DNA from: Holosporales bacterium
Lineage (GTDB): Bacteria > Pseudomonadota > Alphaproteobacteria > UBA3830 > JAIRMZ01
Reading direction: 5' to 3'
Length of the DNA stretch: 37,301 nucleotides
Assembly: GCA_031266655.1 (NCBI GenBank)
Contig: JAISAP010000050.1
Location: 1 to 37,301 of the forward strand
Below, in pieces: positions 26,646 through 37,038 of the stretch. Position 1 is the stretch's first letter, and every line of letters starts with the position of its first letter. The notes under the pieces are model-generated. The model was given only the letters and a program-made list of their open reading frames with translations. It was not told the DNA's origin and searched no databases. Both the position numbers and the translations under genes were made by a program.

Positions 26646-29600
26646 TCTCGGCGTCGTGGTGCGCAGCAAGCGCCTTGTAACGCGCGATGCTCGCTCCGGT
26701 ACCCGTAGGAATCAGGCGCCCGACAATGATGTTCTCCTTCGGGCCCAACAGTCGATCGGACTTGCCACTGATCGCCACCTCCGTAAGTACACGTGTTGTC
26801 TCCTGAAAGGCCGCAGCAGAAAGGAACGACTTGGTCTGGAGCGATGATTTTGTAATGCCTTGTAGAATAGGCTTACAGATGGCCAACCTTCCATTTTTCT
26901 GGGCAACCTCTGCGTTGAGCGCCTCGAACTCGTCTCGATCGAGCGCTTCTCCTGTCAGGAGGATCGTATCGCCGGGATCCACCACCTCCACTTTTTGCAA
27001 CATCTGCCGGACGATGATCTCAATGTGTTTGTCATCGATTTTCACCCCTTGCAGGCGATATACAGACTGAATCTCATTGATGACATAGTCCGCAAACGCT
27101 TCCACGCCAAGAACCTGCAGAATATCGTGAGGAACGGGATTCCCGTCGACGACAACCTCCCCCCTTCGAAGAAGATCTCCCTCCTGGACGGTCACATATC
27201 TCCATTTTGGCACAAGATATTCCACCGCTGGCAGCGATTCCTCCTCAGGGCGGACAATGATGCGCCTTTTGCCCTTGTAGTCCTTCCCGAACTCAACGCG
27301 TCCATCTATCTCGCTGATAATAGCTCCGTCCTTGGGCTTACGCGCCTCAAACAACTCAGACACGCGCGGCAACCCTCCGGTAATGTCGCGTGTTTTGCTT
27401 GTCTCACGAGGGATACGCGCCATCACGTCTCCTACATGGACGCGATCTCCCTGATTAACGCTGAGGGCAGTATCGACCGACACAAAGTACCGCGCTTCCT
27501 GGCCATTGGCGAGCGTCAGCGGGTGGCCCGCCTTGTCACACACGACCAATCGGGGACGTAGGTCCGCGCTGTGCGCCTGCTGACGCCAGTCCATGACCAC
27601 GCGCGTCGTAATTCCCGTGGTCTCATCAATCGCCTCTTGCAGAGAAACGCCCTCAACGAGGTCCACAAACTGGATGATCCCCTCCTGCTCCGCAATCAGA
27701 GGCACCGTGTACGGATCCCATTCTGCCAACTTTTTCCCTTTCGCCACCGAGTCTCCTTCGTCCACATAAAGAGTGGCGCCATAAGGCAATGTGTAGCTTG
27801 CGCGCTCGCGCCCTCGGGAGTCTTTGAGCACCACTTCCGTATGGCGATCCATGACGACGTTCCTCCCAGAGGTGTCCGTCACAACATTCCGATTCCGAAT
27901 GACCACCGTTGCCTCGAAGGCCGCCTCTGCAGAAGACCGCTTGGAACCTCCCTGCGCGGCTCCTCCCACATGGAAGGTATGCAAGGTCAGCTGCGTTCCA
28001 GGTTCTCCAATGGACTGGGCGGCAATGATGCCAACGGCCTCTCCTGTGTTGACGAGGCATCCCTTCGCTAGGTCTCTCCCGTAGCACTTGGCGCAAGCCC
28101 CTTGTTTCGCCTCGCAGGTGAGGACCGACCGCACTTTCAGCTCCGTGAGGCCCGCCGCTTCGATCTGAGGAAGCAGCGTTTCATCAATGAGCGTGTGGCG
28201 AGGAATCAGCACTTTCCCAGTCTCCTGGTCCACCACATCCTCCGCCACCGTTCGGCCCAAAACGCGATCCGTCAAGGGGACGGCAATCTCTCCGTTTTCC
28301 ATCACATCCCGCAGGATTAAGCCCCGGTCCGTCCCGCAATCCTCGCTCGTGATGACACAGTCTTGCGCCACATCCACCAGACGCCGCGTCAAATACCCGG
28401 AGTTTGCCGTTTTGAGGGAGGTATCCGCCAACCCCTTACGCGCACCGTGCGCAGAGGTGAAATACTCCAGCATCGTGAGCCCTTCTTTGAAGTTTGAGAT
28501 AATCGGTGTCTCGATGATTTGGCCGGACGATTTGGCGATCAAACCGCGCATTCCTATGATTTGCCGCATTTGCGCTGTCGAGCCACGCGCACCAGAATTG
28601 GCCATCATATAAATCGAATTTTCCCGTTTTCCCAAGTTCGCATCGGAGACCCTCTTAATCATCGCCTCCGTCACCGTTTCGCTACACTGTGTCCAGGCGT
28701 CCACCACCTTGTTGTGCTTTTCTCCCTGCGTAATGAGCCCATCCAGATATTGTTGTTCGTATTGAGACACCTTTTTCCTGGTTTGCTCGACGATCTCGTG
28801 CTTTTCCGAAGGAGCAATCAGGTCATCCTTCCCGAAGGAAATCCCCGATGTTGTGACGTATTTGAAGCTTATTTGCATTAAATTATCAGCAAATACAATG
28901 GTACTTTTCTGCCCACAATGCCGGTAGACTTGACCCACCAACTGAGTCACATCCTTACTCGCCAACCGTCGGTTGATGGTATCAAAAGGAATGTGCGGAT
29001 CCCTCGGAAGGATCGACCAAAGGAGCACACGCCCGGGCGTCGTCTGAACGCGTATTTGGTGCATCGAACCATCTGGTTGCATCTCCTCAAGGCGCACCGT
29101 GACACGCGCTTGAAGCTCCACCACTCTCTCCTGTAGAGCATGCTGGACTTCCCCGATGGAGGAAAAGAGCATCCCTTCTCCTTTGCTTTTTTCCTGCTCG
29201 CTGGTGAGGTAATAGAGGCCCAAAACAATGTCTTTGGAGGGCACAATCACCGGCTTTCCATTGGCGGGACTCAGGATATTGTTGGTAGACATCATGAGCA
29301 CGCGCGCCTCCAAACGCGCCTCCAAGGAGAGGGGAACGTGCACCGCCATTTGGTCTCCGTCGAAGTCCGCGTTGAAAGCGGTACAAACCAGCGGGTGCAA
29401 TTGAATGGCTTTGCCTTCCACCAAAACTGGCTCGAAGGCTTGGATTCCTAGCCTATGCAAGGTTGGGGCGCGGTTGAGGAGAACGGGATGCTCGCGCACG
29501 ACCTCCTCCAGGATATCCCAGACTTCCGACCCATTTTTCTCAACCATACGCTTTGCCGCCTTGAGGGTGTTGGCCAAGCCGTACCTCTCTAGGCGCGAAT

Positions 29601-30750
29601 ACACGAAGGGCTTGAACAGCTCCAGCGCCATCCTCCTAGGGATGCCGCACTGATGGAGCTTTAGGCGCGGCCCAGCAACGATCACGCTGCGGCCGGAGTA
29701 GTCCACGCGCTTACCGAGAAGATTTTGACGGAACCGCCCCTGCTTGCCCTTTAACATGTCGGAAAGGGACTTCAAAGGACGACGACTCGTGCCCGTAATA
29801 AGGCGGCCGCGCCTTCCGTTGTCAAACAGGGCATCCACAGACTCTTGCAGCATCCTCTTTTCGTTGCGAATAATAATGTCCGGAGCACGCAGCTCTGTGA
29901 GCCGCCTCAGCCGGTTGTTGCGGTTGATAACGCGCCTGTAGAGATCGTTCAGATCCGATGTCGCAAACCGCCCCCCATCCAGGGGGACCAAAGGACGCAG
30001 CTCGGGAGGAATAACAGGCAGACAGGTCAGCACCATCCACTCCGGCCGCGAGTGGGACTGCAAAAAGGACTCTACGAGCTTAAGGCGTTTGACGATACGC
30101 CTCCGCCGCATCTCCGAAGAAGTGGTGGCGAGCTCTTCGCGCAGGGTCTTGGAGATCTCGGAGAGGTCCAGCGACATAAGCATCGTCTGCAAGGCTTCCG
30201 CCCCAATGCCAGCGCTGAAGGTATCTTCCCCATACGTATCTTGAGCCTGGATGTACTCTTCCTCTGTGAGGAGCTGGTAGAGCTTGAAAGGAGTCAGCCC
30301 CGGCTCGAGCACGACGAAATTCTCGAAGTACAAGATGCGCTCCATGTCCCGCATGCTCATGTCCAGCAGAAGAGCGACCCTGCTGGGAATCGATTTGGTG
30401 AACCAGATGTGGGCGACAGGAGCTGCCAGCTCGATATGCCCCATACGCTCCCGGCGGACCTTTGCGAGCGTCACTTCCACTCCGCACTTTTCGCAAACAA
30501 TGCCGCGATATTTCATGCGTTTATATTTTCCGCATAGGCATTCATAGTCCTTCGTTGGCCCAAAAATACGCGCACAAAAGAGGCCATCGCGCTCCGGCTT
30601 GAACGTGCGATAATTGACCGTCTCCGGCTTTTTTACTTCTCCAAACGACCAGGACCGAATCCGCTCTGGACTCGCCAAAGAAACCCGAAGGGCATCAAAG
30701 TCATCTGGGCCGTTCGCCCCTCCGAAAATCCTTTGCAATTGAGCAATCAT
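26617..30750 (-). CDS. rpoC: DNA-directed RNA polymerase subunit beta'
   Basis: 1377 aa, normal length. N-terminal zinc site Cys71, 73, 86, 89 ([13 protein letters not shown]); the catalytic magnesium loop NADFDGDQ at 460-467; second zinc site with [11 protein letters not shown] near the C-terminal third. Beta' forms one half of the active cleft and binds sigma. ATG 30750 has GGAGG four bases upstream. The region upstream is an array of copies of the rpoC start, and the 3' end is included in a recent tandem array. The C-terminus [11 protein letters not shown] lies in the last of those units. Confidence 0.98.
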   Translation of the reverse strand: MIAQLQRIFGGANGPDDFDALRVSLASPERIRSWSFGEVKKPETVNYRTFKPERDGLFCARIFGPTKDYECLCGKYKRMKYRGIVCEKCGVEVTLAKVRRERMGHIELAAPVAHIWFTKSIPSRVALLLDMSMRDMERILYFENFVVLEPGLTPFKLYQLLTEEEYIQAQDTYGEDTFSAGIGAEALQTMLMSLDLSEISKTLREELATTSSEMRRRRIVKRLKLVESFLQSHSRPEWMVLTCLPVIPPELRPLVPLDGGRFATSDLNDLYRRVINRNNRLRRLTELRAPDIIIRNEKRMLQESVDALFDNGRRGRLITGTSRRPLKSLSDMLKGKQGRFRQNLLGKRVDYSGRSVIVAGPRLKLHQCGIPRRMALELFKPFVYSRLERYGLANTLKAAKRMVEKNGSEVWDILEEVVREHPVLLNRAPTLHRLGIQAFEPVLVEGKAIQLHPLVCTAFNADFDGDQMAVHVPLSLEARLEARVLMMSTNNILSPANGKPVIVPSKDIVLGLYYLTSEQEKSKGEGMLFSSIGEVQHALQERVVELQARVTVRLEEMQPDGSMHQIRVQTTPGRVLLWSILPRDPHIPFDTINRRLASKDVTQLVGQVYRHCGQKSTIVFADNLMQISFKYVTTSGISFGKDDLIAPSEKHEIVEQTRKKVSQYEQQYLDGLITQGEKHNKVVDAWTQCSETVTEAMIKRVSDANLGKRENSIYMMANSGARGSTAQMRQIIGMRGLIAKSSGQIIETPIISNFKEGLTMLEYFTSAHGARKGLADTSLKTANSGYLTRRLVDVAQDCVITSEDCGTDRGLILRDVMENGEIAVPLTDRVLGRTVAEDVVDQETGKVLIPRHTLIDETLLPQIEAAGLTELKVRSVLTCEAKQGACAKCYGRDLAKGCLVNTGEAVGIIAAQSIGEPGTQLTLHTFHVGGAAQGGSKRSSAEAAFEATVVIRNRNVVTDTSGRNVVMDRHTEVVLKDSRGRERASYTLPYGATLYVDEGDSVAKGKKLAEWDPYTVPLIAEQEGIIQFVDLVEGVSLQEAIDETTGITTRVVMDWRQQAHSADLRPRLVVCDKAGHPLTLANGQEARYFVSVDTALSVNQGDRVHVGDVMARIPRETSKTRDITGGLPRVSELFEARKPKDGAIISEIDGRVEFGKDYKGKRRIIVRPEEESLPAVEYLVPKWRYVTVQEGDLLRRGEVVVDGNPVPHDILQVLGVEAFADYVINEIQSVYRLQGVKIDDKHIEIIVRQMLQKVEVVDPGDTILLTGEALDRDEFEALNAEVAQKNGRLAICKPILQGITKSSLQTKSFLSAAAFQETTRVLTEVAISGKSDRLLGPKENIIVGRLIPTGTGASIARYKALAAHHDAETLQRREVAA

Positions 30751-30823
30751 CCCGCCTCCGTCTCTTTTCCGTTAACCAATCCCTACAACCGTGGCCTCTG
30801 TAACCGTTCTGCCATCGCAGCTT

Positions 30824-31213
30824 CTAAGCATTACTGCTTATACGACTTATACGACGAGCAAAGAACCCTTTTATGGGAAAGCTTGGCACTTGTCGCTGCC
30901 GAGCCTCTCCCTTCGGTCCCGAAGACCGAATCCGCTCCGGATCCTCTAGAGAAACCCGAAGCACGTCAAAGTCGCCCAGTTCCGAAGGTTGCGTTTGCTC
31001 CGGACCCGCTAGAGAAACCCGAAGCGCGTCAAAGTCACCAAGTCCCGAAGGCTGAATCCGCTCTGAGCTCGCTAAAGGGACCTGAAGCGCATCAAAGTCG
31101 CCCAGTCCCAAGGACTGAATCCTCTCCGAAACCGCTAGAGAGGCTTGTGGCACACCAAAACCCTCCGGGCCGTTCGCCCTCCTTCCAAGAATCCTCTGCG
31201 CTTGAGCCATCAT
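30824..31213 (-). CDS. Chimeric micro-ORF, rpoC start/rpoB end, unit 3
   Basis: 129 codons. It starts MMAQAQRILGRRANGPEGF, contains four 21-residue repeats of the RpoC segment [16 protein letters not shown], and ends RRISRISSNA. GAGG lies before the ATG pair. The nested repeat length of 63 bases preserves the frame, which is why the ORF is longer than its siblings. May be translated; no function known. Confidence 0.4.
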   Translation of the reverse strand: MMAQAQRILGRRANGPEGFGVPQASLAVSERIQSLGLGDFDALQVPLASSERIQPSGLGDFDALRVSLAGPEQTQPSELGDFDVLRVSLEDPERIRSSGPKGEARQRQVPSFPIKGFFARRISRISSNA

Positions 31214-31285
31214 CCCGCCTCTGTCTCTTTTTTGCTAACCAATCCCTGCACCGTACCCTCTACAGCCGTTCTGCCGGCGCAACCT

Positions 31286-31537
31286 CTAAGCATTGTCACT
31301 CGCGAGATGAGCAAAAGACCCCTCCGCGGAAGGGCTCTGCAAATGCCGCTGCCGAGCCTCTCCCTTCAGTCCCAAAGGACAAAACCACTCTGGACTCGCC
31401 AGAGAGACCTGAAGGGCATCAAAGTCACCCAGTCCCAAGGACTGAATCCTCTCCGAAACCACTAGAGAGGCTTGCGGTACACCAAAATCACCCGGGCCGC
31501 TCACCGCTCCAAAAATCCTCTGCACTTGAGCCATCAT
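31286..31537 (-). CDS. Chimeric micro-ORF, unit 2
   Basis: 83 codons, MMAQVQRIFGAVSGPGDF to FAHLASDNA, with two copies of the 21-residue element. A full AAGGAGG Shine-Dalgarno lies three bases before the ATG, a better site than that of rpoC itself. Start, frame and stop are all intact. Confidence 0.42.
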   Translation of the reverse strand: MMAQVQRIFGAVSGPGDFGVPQASLVVSERIQSLGLGDFDALQVSLASPEWFCPLGLKGEARQRHLQSPSAEGSFAHLASDNA

Positions 31538-31595
31538 TCCGCCTCCTTAAATTCCTACAGTCGTAGCCTCTACAGCCGTTCTACCAACACGGCTT

Positions 31596-31847
31596 CTAAG
31601 CATTGTCACTCGCGAGATGAGCAAAAGGCCCCTCCGCAGAAGGGTCCAGCAATGTCCGTTGCTGAACCTCTCCTTTCAGTCCCGAAGACCGAATCCGCTC
31701 CGGATCCTCTAGAGAGGCTTGTAGCGCATCAAAGTCACCCGCTCCCAAAGGTTGCGTTTGCTCCGGACTTGCTAAAGAAGCTTGCAGCGCGCAAAAACCC
31801 TCTAGGCTATTCGCCCCTCCGAACATCCTCTGCACTTGAACCATCAT
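31596..31847 (-). CDS. Chimeric micro-ORF, unit 1
   Basis: 83 codons, MMVQVQRMFGGANSLEGF to FAHLASDNA, two copies of the 21-residue element. AAGGAG lies about 13 bases before the ATG and GAAGCGGG nearer. It follows the rpoB stop by about 50 bases. Confidence 0.4.
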   Translation of the reverse strand: MMVQVQRMFGGANSLEGFCALQASLASPEQTQPLGAGDFDALQASLEDPERIRSSGLKGEVQQRTLLDPSAEGPFAHLASDNA

Positions 31848-31896
31848 CCCGCTTCCGTCTCCTTAAATTCCTACAACCGTTTCTCTGATGGCGTTC

Positions 31897-34800
31897 CTAA
31901 GGATTCATCCCAGTGGGATACTCGAACAATTCTTCCGTGGCAGGATCGGGTAACTTTTGCTGCTGAAAATCGACATTGAGTCCCAGAGACTGCAACTCTT
32001 TGACAAGAACGCGGAATGACTCCGGCACTCCGCACTCAATATTTTCCGTCCCCTTGACAATTTCCTCATACGTCTTGGTGCGCCCCACCGTGTCATCTGA
32101 CTTCACGGTCAGAATCTCCTGTAGCGTGTAAGCTGCCCCGTATGCCTGGAGCGCCCAAACCTCCATTTCTCCGAACCGCTGGCCACCGAATTGCGCTTTG
32201 CCTCCAAGAGGCTGTTGCGTGACCAAACTGTACGGACCCGTCGAACGCGCATGCAGCTTGTCATCGACCATATGATCCAATTTGAGCATGTAGATATATC
32301 CAACAGTTACCTTTCTGTCAAAAGGATCCCCTGTCCGCCCATCATACAAAGTCACCTGCCCGGAAGGATCCAAGCCCGCTTTTTCCAGGTGCGCAACGAT
32401 GTCTTTCTCCTTCGCCCCATCGAAAACAGGCGTTGCCATCGGAATGCCTCGCGCCAAGTGCGTCGCCAATTCCACCGTCTCGTAATCGTCAAGCGCATCG
32501 AGATCTACTCGATCCCGCTTGCCATCGAAAATGTCCTTTAGCTCTTGACGCAACGTCGCCATATCCTTCTGCGCCGCTCCCATACCGGAAAGCACGGTCC
32601 GCACGCGCTCTCCTAGGGCGCGAGAGGCCCAGCCGAGATGCGTCTCGAGGATTTGCCCAATATTCATACGAGAGGGGAGGCCGAGAGGGTTAAGGACAAT
32701 GTCCACCGGGGTTCCGTCTTCCAAATAGGGCATGTCCTCAAGGGGCAGAATGCGGGAGACGACCCCCTTGTTCCCGTGGCGTCCCGCTAATTTGTCTCCT
32801 GGCTGAATTTTGCGTTTGACGGCAATAAAAATCTTGACCATTTTTAAAACACCGGGAAGCAAATCGTCTCCCCGGCGGATTTTTTCCACTTTTTCGTCGA
32901 ACCAACGCTTCAAATGATCCAAACTCGCCTCAAAGCACTTCCCCAGGGCTTCCACTTTTTTCATGACGGCTGGATCCTTGACCACAAACTGCGCCCACTG
33001 GCTCTTGGGGTATTTTGAGAGGAGCTTCGCGTCTATTTTAGCTTTCTTTCCCGCGCCCTCTGGACCACTGACGATGGTCTGCCCCAGCAGCAATCCTTCG
33101 ATTTGAGAGTAAAAACTGCGTTCCAGAATGCCGCGCTCGACATCGCTGTCTTTGATCAAAGCGTCAATTTCCGCTTGTTCGATGGCCAGCGCGCGCTCAT
33201 CTTTTTCCACCCCGCGGCGCGTGAAGACTTTTACATCCACCACCGTCCCGTACACCCCAGGGGGTACACGCAGGGAGGTATCCCGCACATCGGAAGCGCG
33301 CTCTCCGAAAATGGCGCGTAGAAGCTTCTCCTCCGGCGTCATGGGAGACTCCCCCTTCGGAGTCACTTTGCCCACAAGGATGTCTCCGGCCTGCACTTCA
33401 GAACCTATGTAGACCATGCCGGCCTCGTCCAAATGGCGGAGGTTTTCCTCCCCCGCATTGGGAACATCGCGCGTGAATTCCTCGTTTCCTAGCTTCGTGT
33501 CGCGAGCCATCACCTCAAATTCTTCGATGTGAATGGAGGTAAAAATATCGTCTCGGACCACACGCTCCGAGAGAAGGATCGCGTCTTCAAAGCCGTACCC
33601 TTCCCACAGCATGAAGGCGACCAAAACGTTTTGCCCCAGCGCGAGTTCGCCCATATGCGTAGAGGGGCCATCGGCGATAATGTCGCCGGCCACAACCTTG
33701 TCTCCATGTCGCACGAGAGGGTGCTGGTTGATGCAAGTGCTCTGGTTGGAGCGCTCAAATTTGCGCAGGTTGTAAATGTCCACCCCAACGGTCGCTTCAG
33801 CAGACTCCTCCGAGGTACGCACAACGATGCGTTCGGAATCGACCTGGTCCACCACACCGTCTCGCTTGGCAACCACCATCACGCCAGAATCTCGCGCGAC
33901 AACACCCTCCATTCCCGTCCCGACAAGGGGCGCTTCTGTCCGCAATAACGACACTGCTTGCCGCTGCATGTTCGCCCCCATCAGCGCGCGCGTGGTATCG
34001 TCGTTTTCCATGAAGGGAATAAGAGAAGTGGCCACGGAGACAAGTTGCCGCGGAGAGACATCGATCATCGTCACGGCCTCCCGGGGAACCGTGATCACCT
34101 CTCCCTTTTGGCGGCAGATGACAAAGGGGTCTACCAGAAAGCCTTTTGCATCCTGCACGGCGTTCGCTTGCGCAATCGTGTGCCGCGCTTCCTCCATGGC
34201 GGAGAGGTACACCACCTCCTCCAGGACGCGACCGTCCACGACCTTTCGGTAGGGAGTTTCGATAAAGCCATACTTATTCACTTGCGCAAACGTCGCGAGC
34301 GCGTTAATCAACCCGATATTGGCCCCCTCTGGGGTCTCGATAGGGCAGATCCGGCCATAATGCGTCGGGTGCACGTCTCGCACCTCGAGTCCCGCGCGCT
34401 CTCGGCTGAGACCTCCGGGCCCCAAAGAGGAAATGCGCCGCTTATGCGAAACTTCGGACAGAGGGTTCGTTTGATCCATGAATTGAGACAGTTGCGAGAG
34501 GCCAAAGAACTCACGGATGGCCACCCCTACGGGCTTGGCGTTGATGACATCGTTGGGCATGGCGTTATCCACGCTTGACGACCCGATCCGTTCGCGGACG
34601 GACCGCTCCATGCGCATGAGACCCAGACGGAACTGGTTTTCCATCAGCTCTCCGACGGAACGCACACGACGATTCCCGAGATTGTCGATATCATCGATTT
34701 CGTTCCGGCCATCCTTTAATTCATGCAAAATTTTCAGAATCCTGACGATATCCTCTTTCGTCAACGTCCGCAGATCGTCCGGCGTCTCCCTCTCAAGGCG

Positions 34801-36126
34801 CATGTTCATCTTGACGCGCCCGACAGCCGACAAATCGTACCGTTCTGGATCGAAAAAGAGGCCGCGGAACAGCTCCGAGGCTCCCTCTATGGTGGGAGGA
34901 TCCCCCGGGCGCAGAACACGATAAATATCGAAAAGCGCCTCCTCCCGTGAATTATTTTTATCGATCACGAGGGTATTGCGAATGTAGGCTCCAATGTTGA
35001 CATGATCAATCGCGAGAACAGTCAGCTCCTTTCCGCCGAATTCCTGGAAACTCTGAAGGAGCTCCGGCGTGATTTCCGCCCCTGCCTCCAGGAGGATCAA
35101 GCCACTCGTTTCATCGATGCAATCGTCCGCAACGTATCGGCCGATCAGTTCCTCCTGAGGGACTAGCAGCTTGCGGAGCCCATCTTCAAAGAGCTTTTTC
35201 GCCAATCTAGAAGTGACTTTTGTCCCCGCGGAGACGACGACCTTTCCCGTTTCGGCATCGACAAGATCTCGTTCGATTTTTACCGCGTGCCATTTGACGG
35301 GATCATAGGGCAACTGCCAGACATCCTCTCCTGCCCGAAGGTACGTGATTCTCCCATAGAAGGTATGCAAAATCTCTTCCTGTGACATGCCGCAAATCTC
35401 AGAGGGTTTGAGGCTTTTCCCCTCTTTCTCCCGCTCTTGGCGTAGGGTCTCCGTGTGCGCGCTCTCCAAGGCCAAAAGGAGCGTTGTGGCCAGAAACCGG
35501 CGTTTCCGATCGATGCGGACGTAAAGGTGGTCTTTTGCGTCAAATTCGAAATCGACCCACGCTCCTCGATAGGGAACCACGTGTGCCGAGAGAAGAATCT
35601 TGCCGGACGCGTGCGTTTTGCCCTTGTCGTGATCGAAAGATACCCCAGGAGAGCGCTGCATCTGGGAGATGACAACCCGCTCGATGCCATTGACGATGAA
35701 GGTACCGCTCTTGGTCATCAGCGGCACATCTCCCATGTAAACCGCTTGCTCCTTGATGTCGCGAATGGCTTTGACGCCGGTGTCCTCCTCCACATCCCAA
35801 ACAATCAGGCGGAACGTTGCCCGCAGGGGCGCCGCATACGTGAGGCCCTTTTGGCGGCATTCTTCCTCGTCATACTTGACGGAATCGAATTCATACCGGC
35901 AAAAATCCACCTGCGCGCGACCCGCAAAATCTTTGATGGGGAACGCGGAGAGGAACACCTCTTGCAAGCCAGCGGTTGTCCGCGCTTCCGGCGCAACGTT
36001 TTTCTGCAAAAACGCCTCGTAGGAAGAGCGCTGCAACTCGATGAGATCAGGAAGCGTAATCGCCTCAGCAACCTTCCCGAAGCTTTTCCGAAACCGCTTG
36101 CGTTCTGTAAACGACCGTTTTGCCAT
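31897..36126 (-). CDS. rpoB: DNA-directed RNA polymerase subunit beta
   Basis: 1409 aa from ATG 36126 ([19 protein letters not shown]) with AGAGG six bases upstream. A 43-codon in-frame extension to 36255 is unlike the family and rejected. The rifampicin region reads [20 protein letters not shown] then [12 protein letters not shown]: Asp516, His526 and Ser531 (E. coli numbering) are retained, Ser508 is Leu. Catalytic-side segments [20 protein letters not shown] and [20 protein letters not shown] are normal. It is not preceded by rplL/rplJ, and rpoC follows only after 1.15 kb of repeats. Confidence 0.98.
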   Translation of the reverse strand: MAKRSFTERKRFRKSFGKVAEAITLPDLIELQRSSYEAFLQKNVAPEARTTAGLQEVFLSAFPIKDFAGRAQVDFCRYEFDSVKYDEEECRQKGLTYAAPLRATFRLIVWDVEEDTGVKAIRDIKEQAVYMGDVPLMTKSGTFIVNGIERVVISQMQRSPGVSFDHDKGKTHASGKILLSAHVVPYRGAWVDFEFDAKDHLYVRIDRKRRFLATTLLLALESAHTETLRQEREKEGKSLKPSEICGMSQEEILHTFYGRITYLRAGEDVWQLPYDPVKWHAVKIERDLVDAETGKVVVSAGTKVTSRLAKKLFEDGLRKLLVPQEELIGRYVADDCIDETSGLILLEAGAEITPELLQSFQEFGGKELTVLAIDHVNIGAYIRNTLVIDKNNSREEALFDIYRVLRPGDPPTIEGASELFRGLFFDPERYDLSAVGRVKMNMRLERETPDDLRTLTKEDIVRILKILHELKDGRNEIDDIDNLGNRRVRSVGELMENQFRLGLMRMERSVRERIGSSSVDNAMPNDVINAKPVGVAIREFFGLSQLSQFMDQTNPLSEVSHKRRISSLGPGGLSRERAGLEVRDVHPTHYGRICPIETPEGANIGLINALATFAQVNKYGFIETPYRKVVDGRVLEEVVYLSAMEEARHTIAQANAVQDAKGFLVDPFVICRQKGEVITVPREAVTMIDVSPRQLVSVATSLIPFMENDDTTRALMGANMQRQAVSLLRTEAPLVGTGMEGVVARDSGVMVVAKRDGVVDQVDSERIVVRTSEESAEATVGVDIYNLRKFERSNQSTCINQHPLVRHGDKVVAGDIIADGPSTHMGELALGQNVLVAFMLWEGYGFEDAILLSERVVRDDIFTSIHIEEFEVMARDTKLGNEEFTRDVPNAGEENLRHLDEAGMVYIGSEVQAGDILVGKVTPKGESPMTPEEKLLRAIFGERASDVRDTSLRVPPGVYGTVVDVKVFTRRGVEKDERALAIEQAEIDALIKDSDVERGILERSFYSQIEGLLLGQTIVSGPEGAGKKAKIDAKLLSKYPKSQWAQFVVKDPAVMKKVEALGKCFEASLDHLKRWFDEKVEKIRRGDDLLPGVLKMVKIFIAVKRKIQPGDKLAGRHGNKGVVSRILPLEDMPYLEDGTPVDIVLNPLGLPSRMNIGQILETHLGWASRALGERVRTVLSGMGAAQKDMATLRQELKDIFDGKRDRVDLDALDDYETVELATHLARGIPMATPVFDGAKEKDIVAHLEKAGLDPSGQVTLYDGRTGDPFDRKVTVGYIYMLKLDHMVDDKLHARSTGPYSLVTQQPLGGKAQFGGQRFGEMEVWALQAYGAAYTLQEILTVKSDDTVGRTKTYEEIVKGTENIECGVPESFRVLVKELQSLGLNVDFQQQKLPDPATEELFEYPTGMNP

Positions 36127-37014
36127 ATCTTCCCTCTTGCCTGCCGCGCCTAGGAGAACCGCCTGGCCTGTCTTCCCGTCTTTGGGAGACCAAGAAACGG
36201 CTACACAAACCCATGCAATAGAACAACCCAGATTGATACAAAAAGCAAGACCCATTGCGTGAGGGGGAAGTTTTTGGGAAACTGGGTCAGGAGGAAGCCG
36301 CCTTTTGTGGGAGCGGGTGTCCTAGGGATGCGTTTAGTATTGAGGATGAAGAAGGCATATTGGGATGATTTTTCTTGTCCGCCTGCGGCTGCTTCTTTGT
36401 AGGGCGTAAGACTTTTGGGGATGAGTGCCTGTGAACATGGATGAAGGAGCGCGCTTGGTCGAGATGGGATGAGCCGATCTCATGGAACCCTTGCAAGCAG
36501 GGTGGCGCCCTCTCTGCCGCGGCTTTCCGGACCGAAGGCAATGGACGTGATCAAGAGTCTGCGTCTCTAGAGGGCACTGCCATTGCGAGGAGTTATTGAG
36601 GCGCACCTAACTCTCTACGTGAACGTCATGTTAGACCGTATCCTCTGCGCAGCTGCTGCCGTTTTGAGCAATTCCTGTGTGTCGGATCCCCCGCGGGTGT
36701 TAGGTTGAGTATCACTCTGTAGCTTCCCTCCTTTGCTCTGCTCCTGATTTTTGCTAAGAGTCTGGAGTAAGAAATGGGGAGATCGTGTGCGGAGTTTTTG
36801 GCGTAGGTTTTTTGTGAGAGGGCTGTTTCATTGGCCGACTGCTCGGTCTGGCGATTGGGAAAAGCGTAGCTGTTGGATTTTTAATTTTCGCATGAGTACC
36901 GTGTTAGAAATGACGCTCTATGAGCGTCTAAACGCCCTCTACAGCAACCTTCCCCCCCCCCCGGCGTGGGTGATTTAGCACTGTGTTGGCTGTTTATCTG
37001 CGTTCTAAGAGGGG
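36127..37014. other. Intergenic region between rpoB and a divergent gene
   Basis: About 890 bases without a recognised gene. It must hold the rpoB promoter, but no strong -35/-10 pair stands out. Short open frames on both strands look random (no Shine-Dalgarno, no family pattern). Notable items are a perfect 7-bp hairpin GACGCTC-TAT-GAGCGTC (36912-36928) and an 11-base C run (36952-36962). The ribosomal genes rplK, rplA, rplJ and rplL that normally precede rpoB are absent. Confidence 0.5.
36952..36962 (+). repeat. Homopolymer tract of 11 C
   Basis: Eleven consecutive C lie about 76 bases before the likely start of the plus-strand gene at 37039. Such tracts are prone to slippage. Confidence 0.85.
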
Positions 37015-37038
37015 ATGGCTTCTGGGGAGGTTGCGTTC

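Larger units (their letters stand above)
30751..31896 (-). repeat. Tandem array of rpoB-rpoC junction copies
   Basis: rpoC-like starts are at 31847, 31537 and 31213, with the real rpoC start at 30750; periods are 310, 324 and 463 bases. Copies begin MMVQVQRMFGGANSLEGF, MMAQVQRIFGAVSGPGDF and MMAQAQRILGRRANGPEGF against [18 protein letters not shown] in RpoC. Each ends at a stop (SDNA* or SSNA*) equivalent to the rpoB stop: the sequence around it (AATGCTTAGAAGCC) aligns with that at the rpoB end (AATCCTTAGGAACGCC), followed by matching spacer and a Shine-Dalgarno sequence. Inside the units a 63-bp element coding [16 protein letters not shown]-like peptide is itself repeated two to four times. 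Confidence 0.88.

Noticed and set aside
30733-31888. Plus-strand frames of 277 and 138 codons across the rpoB-rpoC spacer
   Set aside because: They are antisense to the chimeric micro-ORFs; the sense strand aligns to RpoC and has ribosome-binding sites, the plus strand does neither.
31897-36126. Rifampicin resistance from the altered RpoB cluster (Ser508 to Leu)
   Set aside because: The main resistance positions (516, 526, 531) are wild type; the change at 508 alone is not enough to call resistance.
36127-36255. 43-codon N-terminal extension of rpoB with a hydrophobic stretch (signal-peptide-like)
   Set aside because: RpoB is cytoplasmic, the family start [14 protein letters not shown] with a good Shine-Dalgarno is at 36126, and the extension has no supported start.
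36751-36978. Plus-strand ORF starting at TTG with ending NLPPPPAWVI across the C run
   Set aside because: No Shine-Dalgarno, no recognisable family, and shifting the C run by one does not join it to the downstream gene frame.
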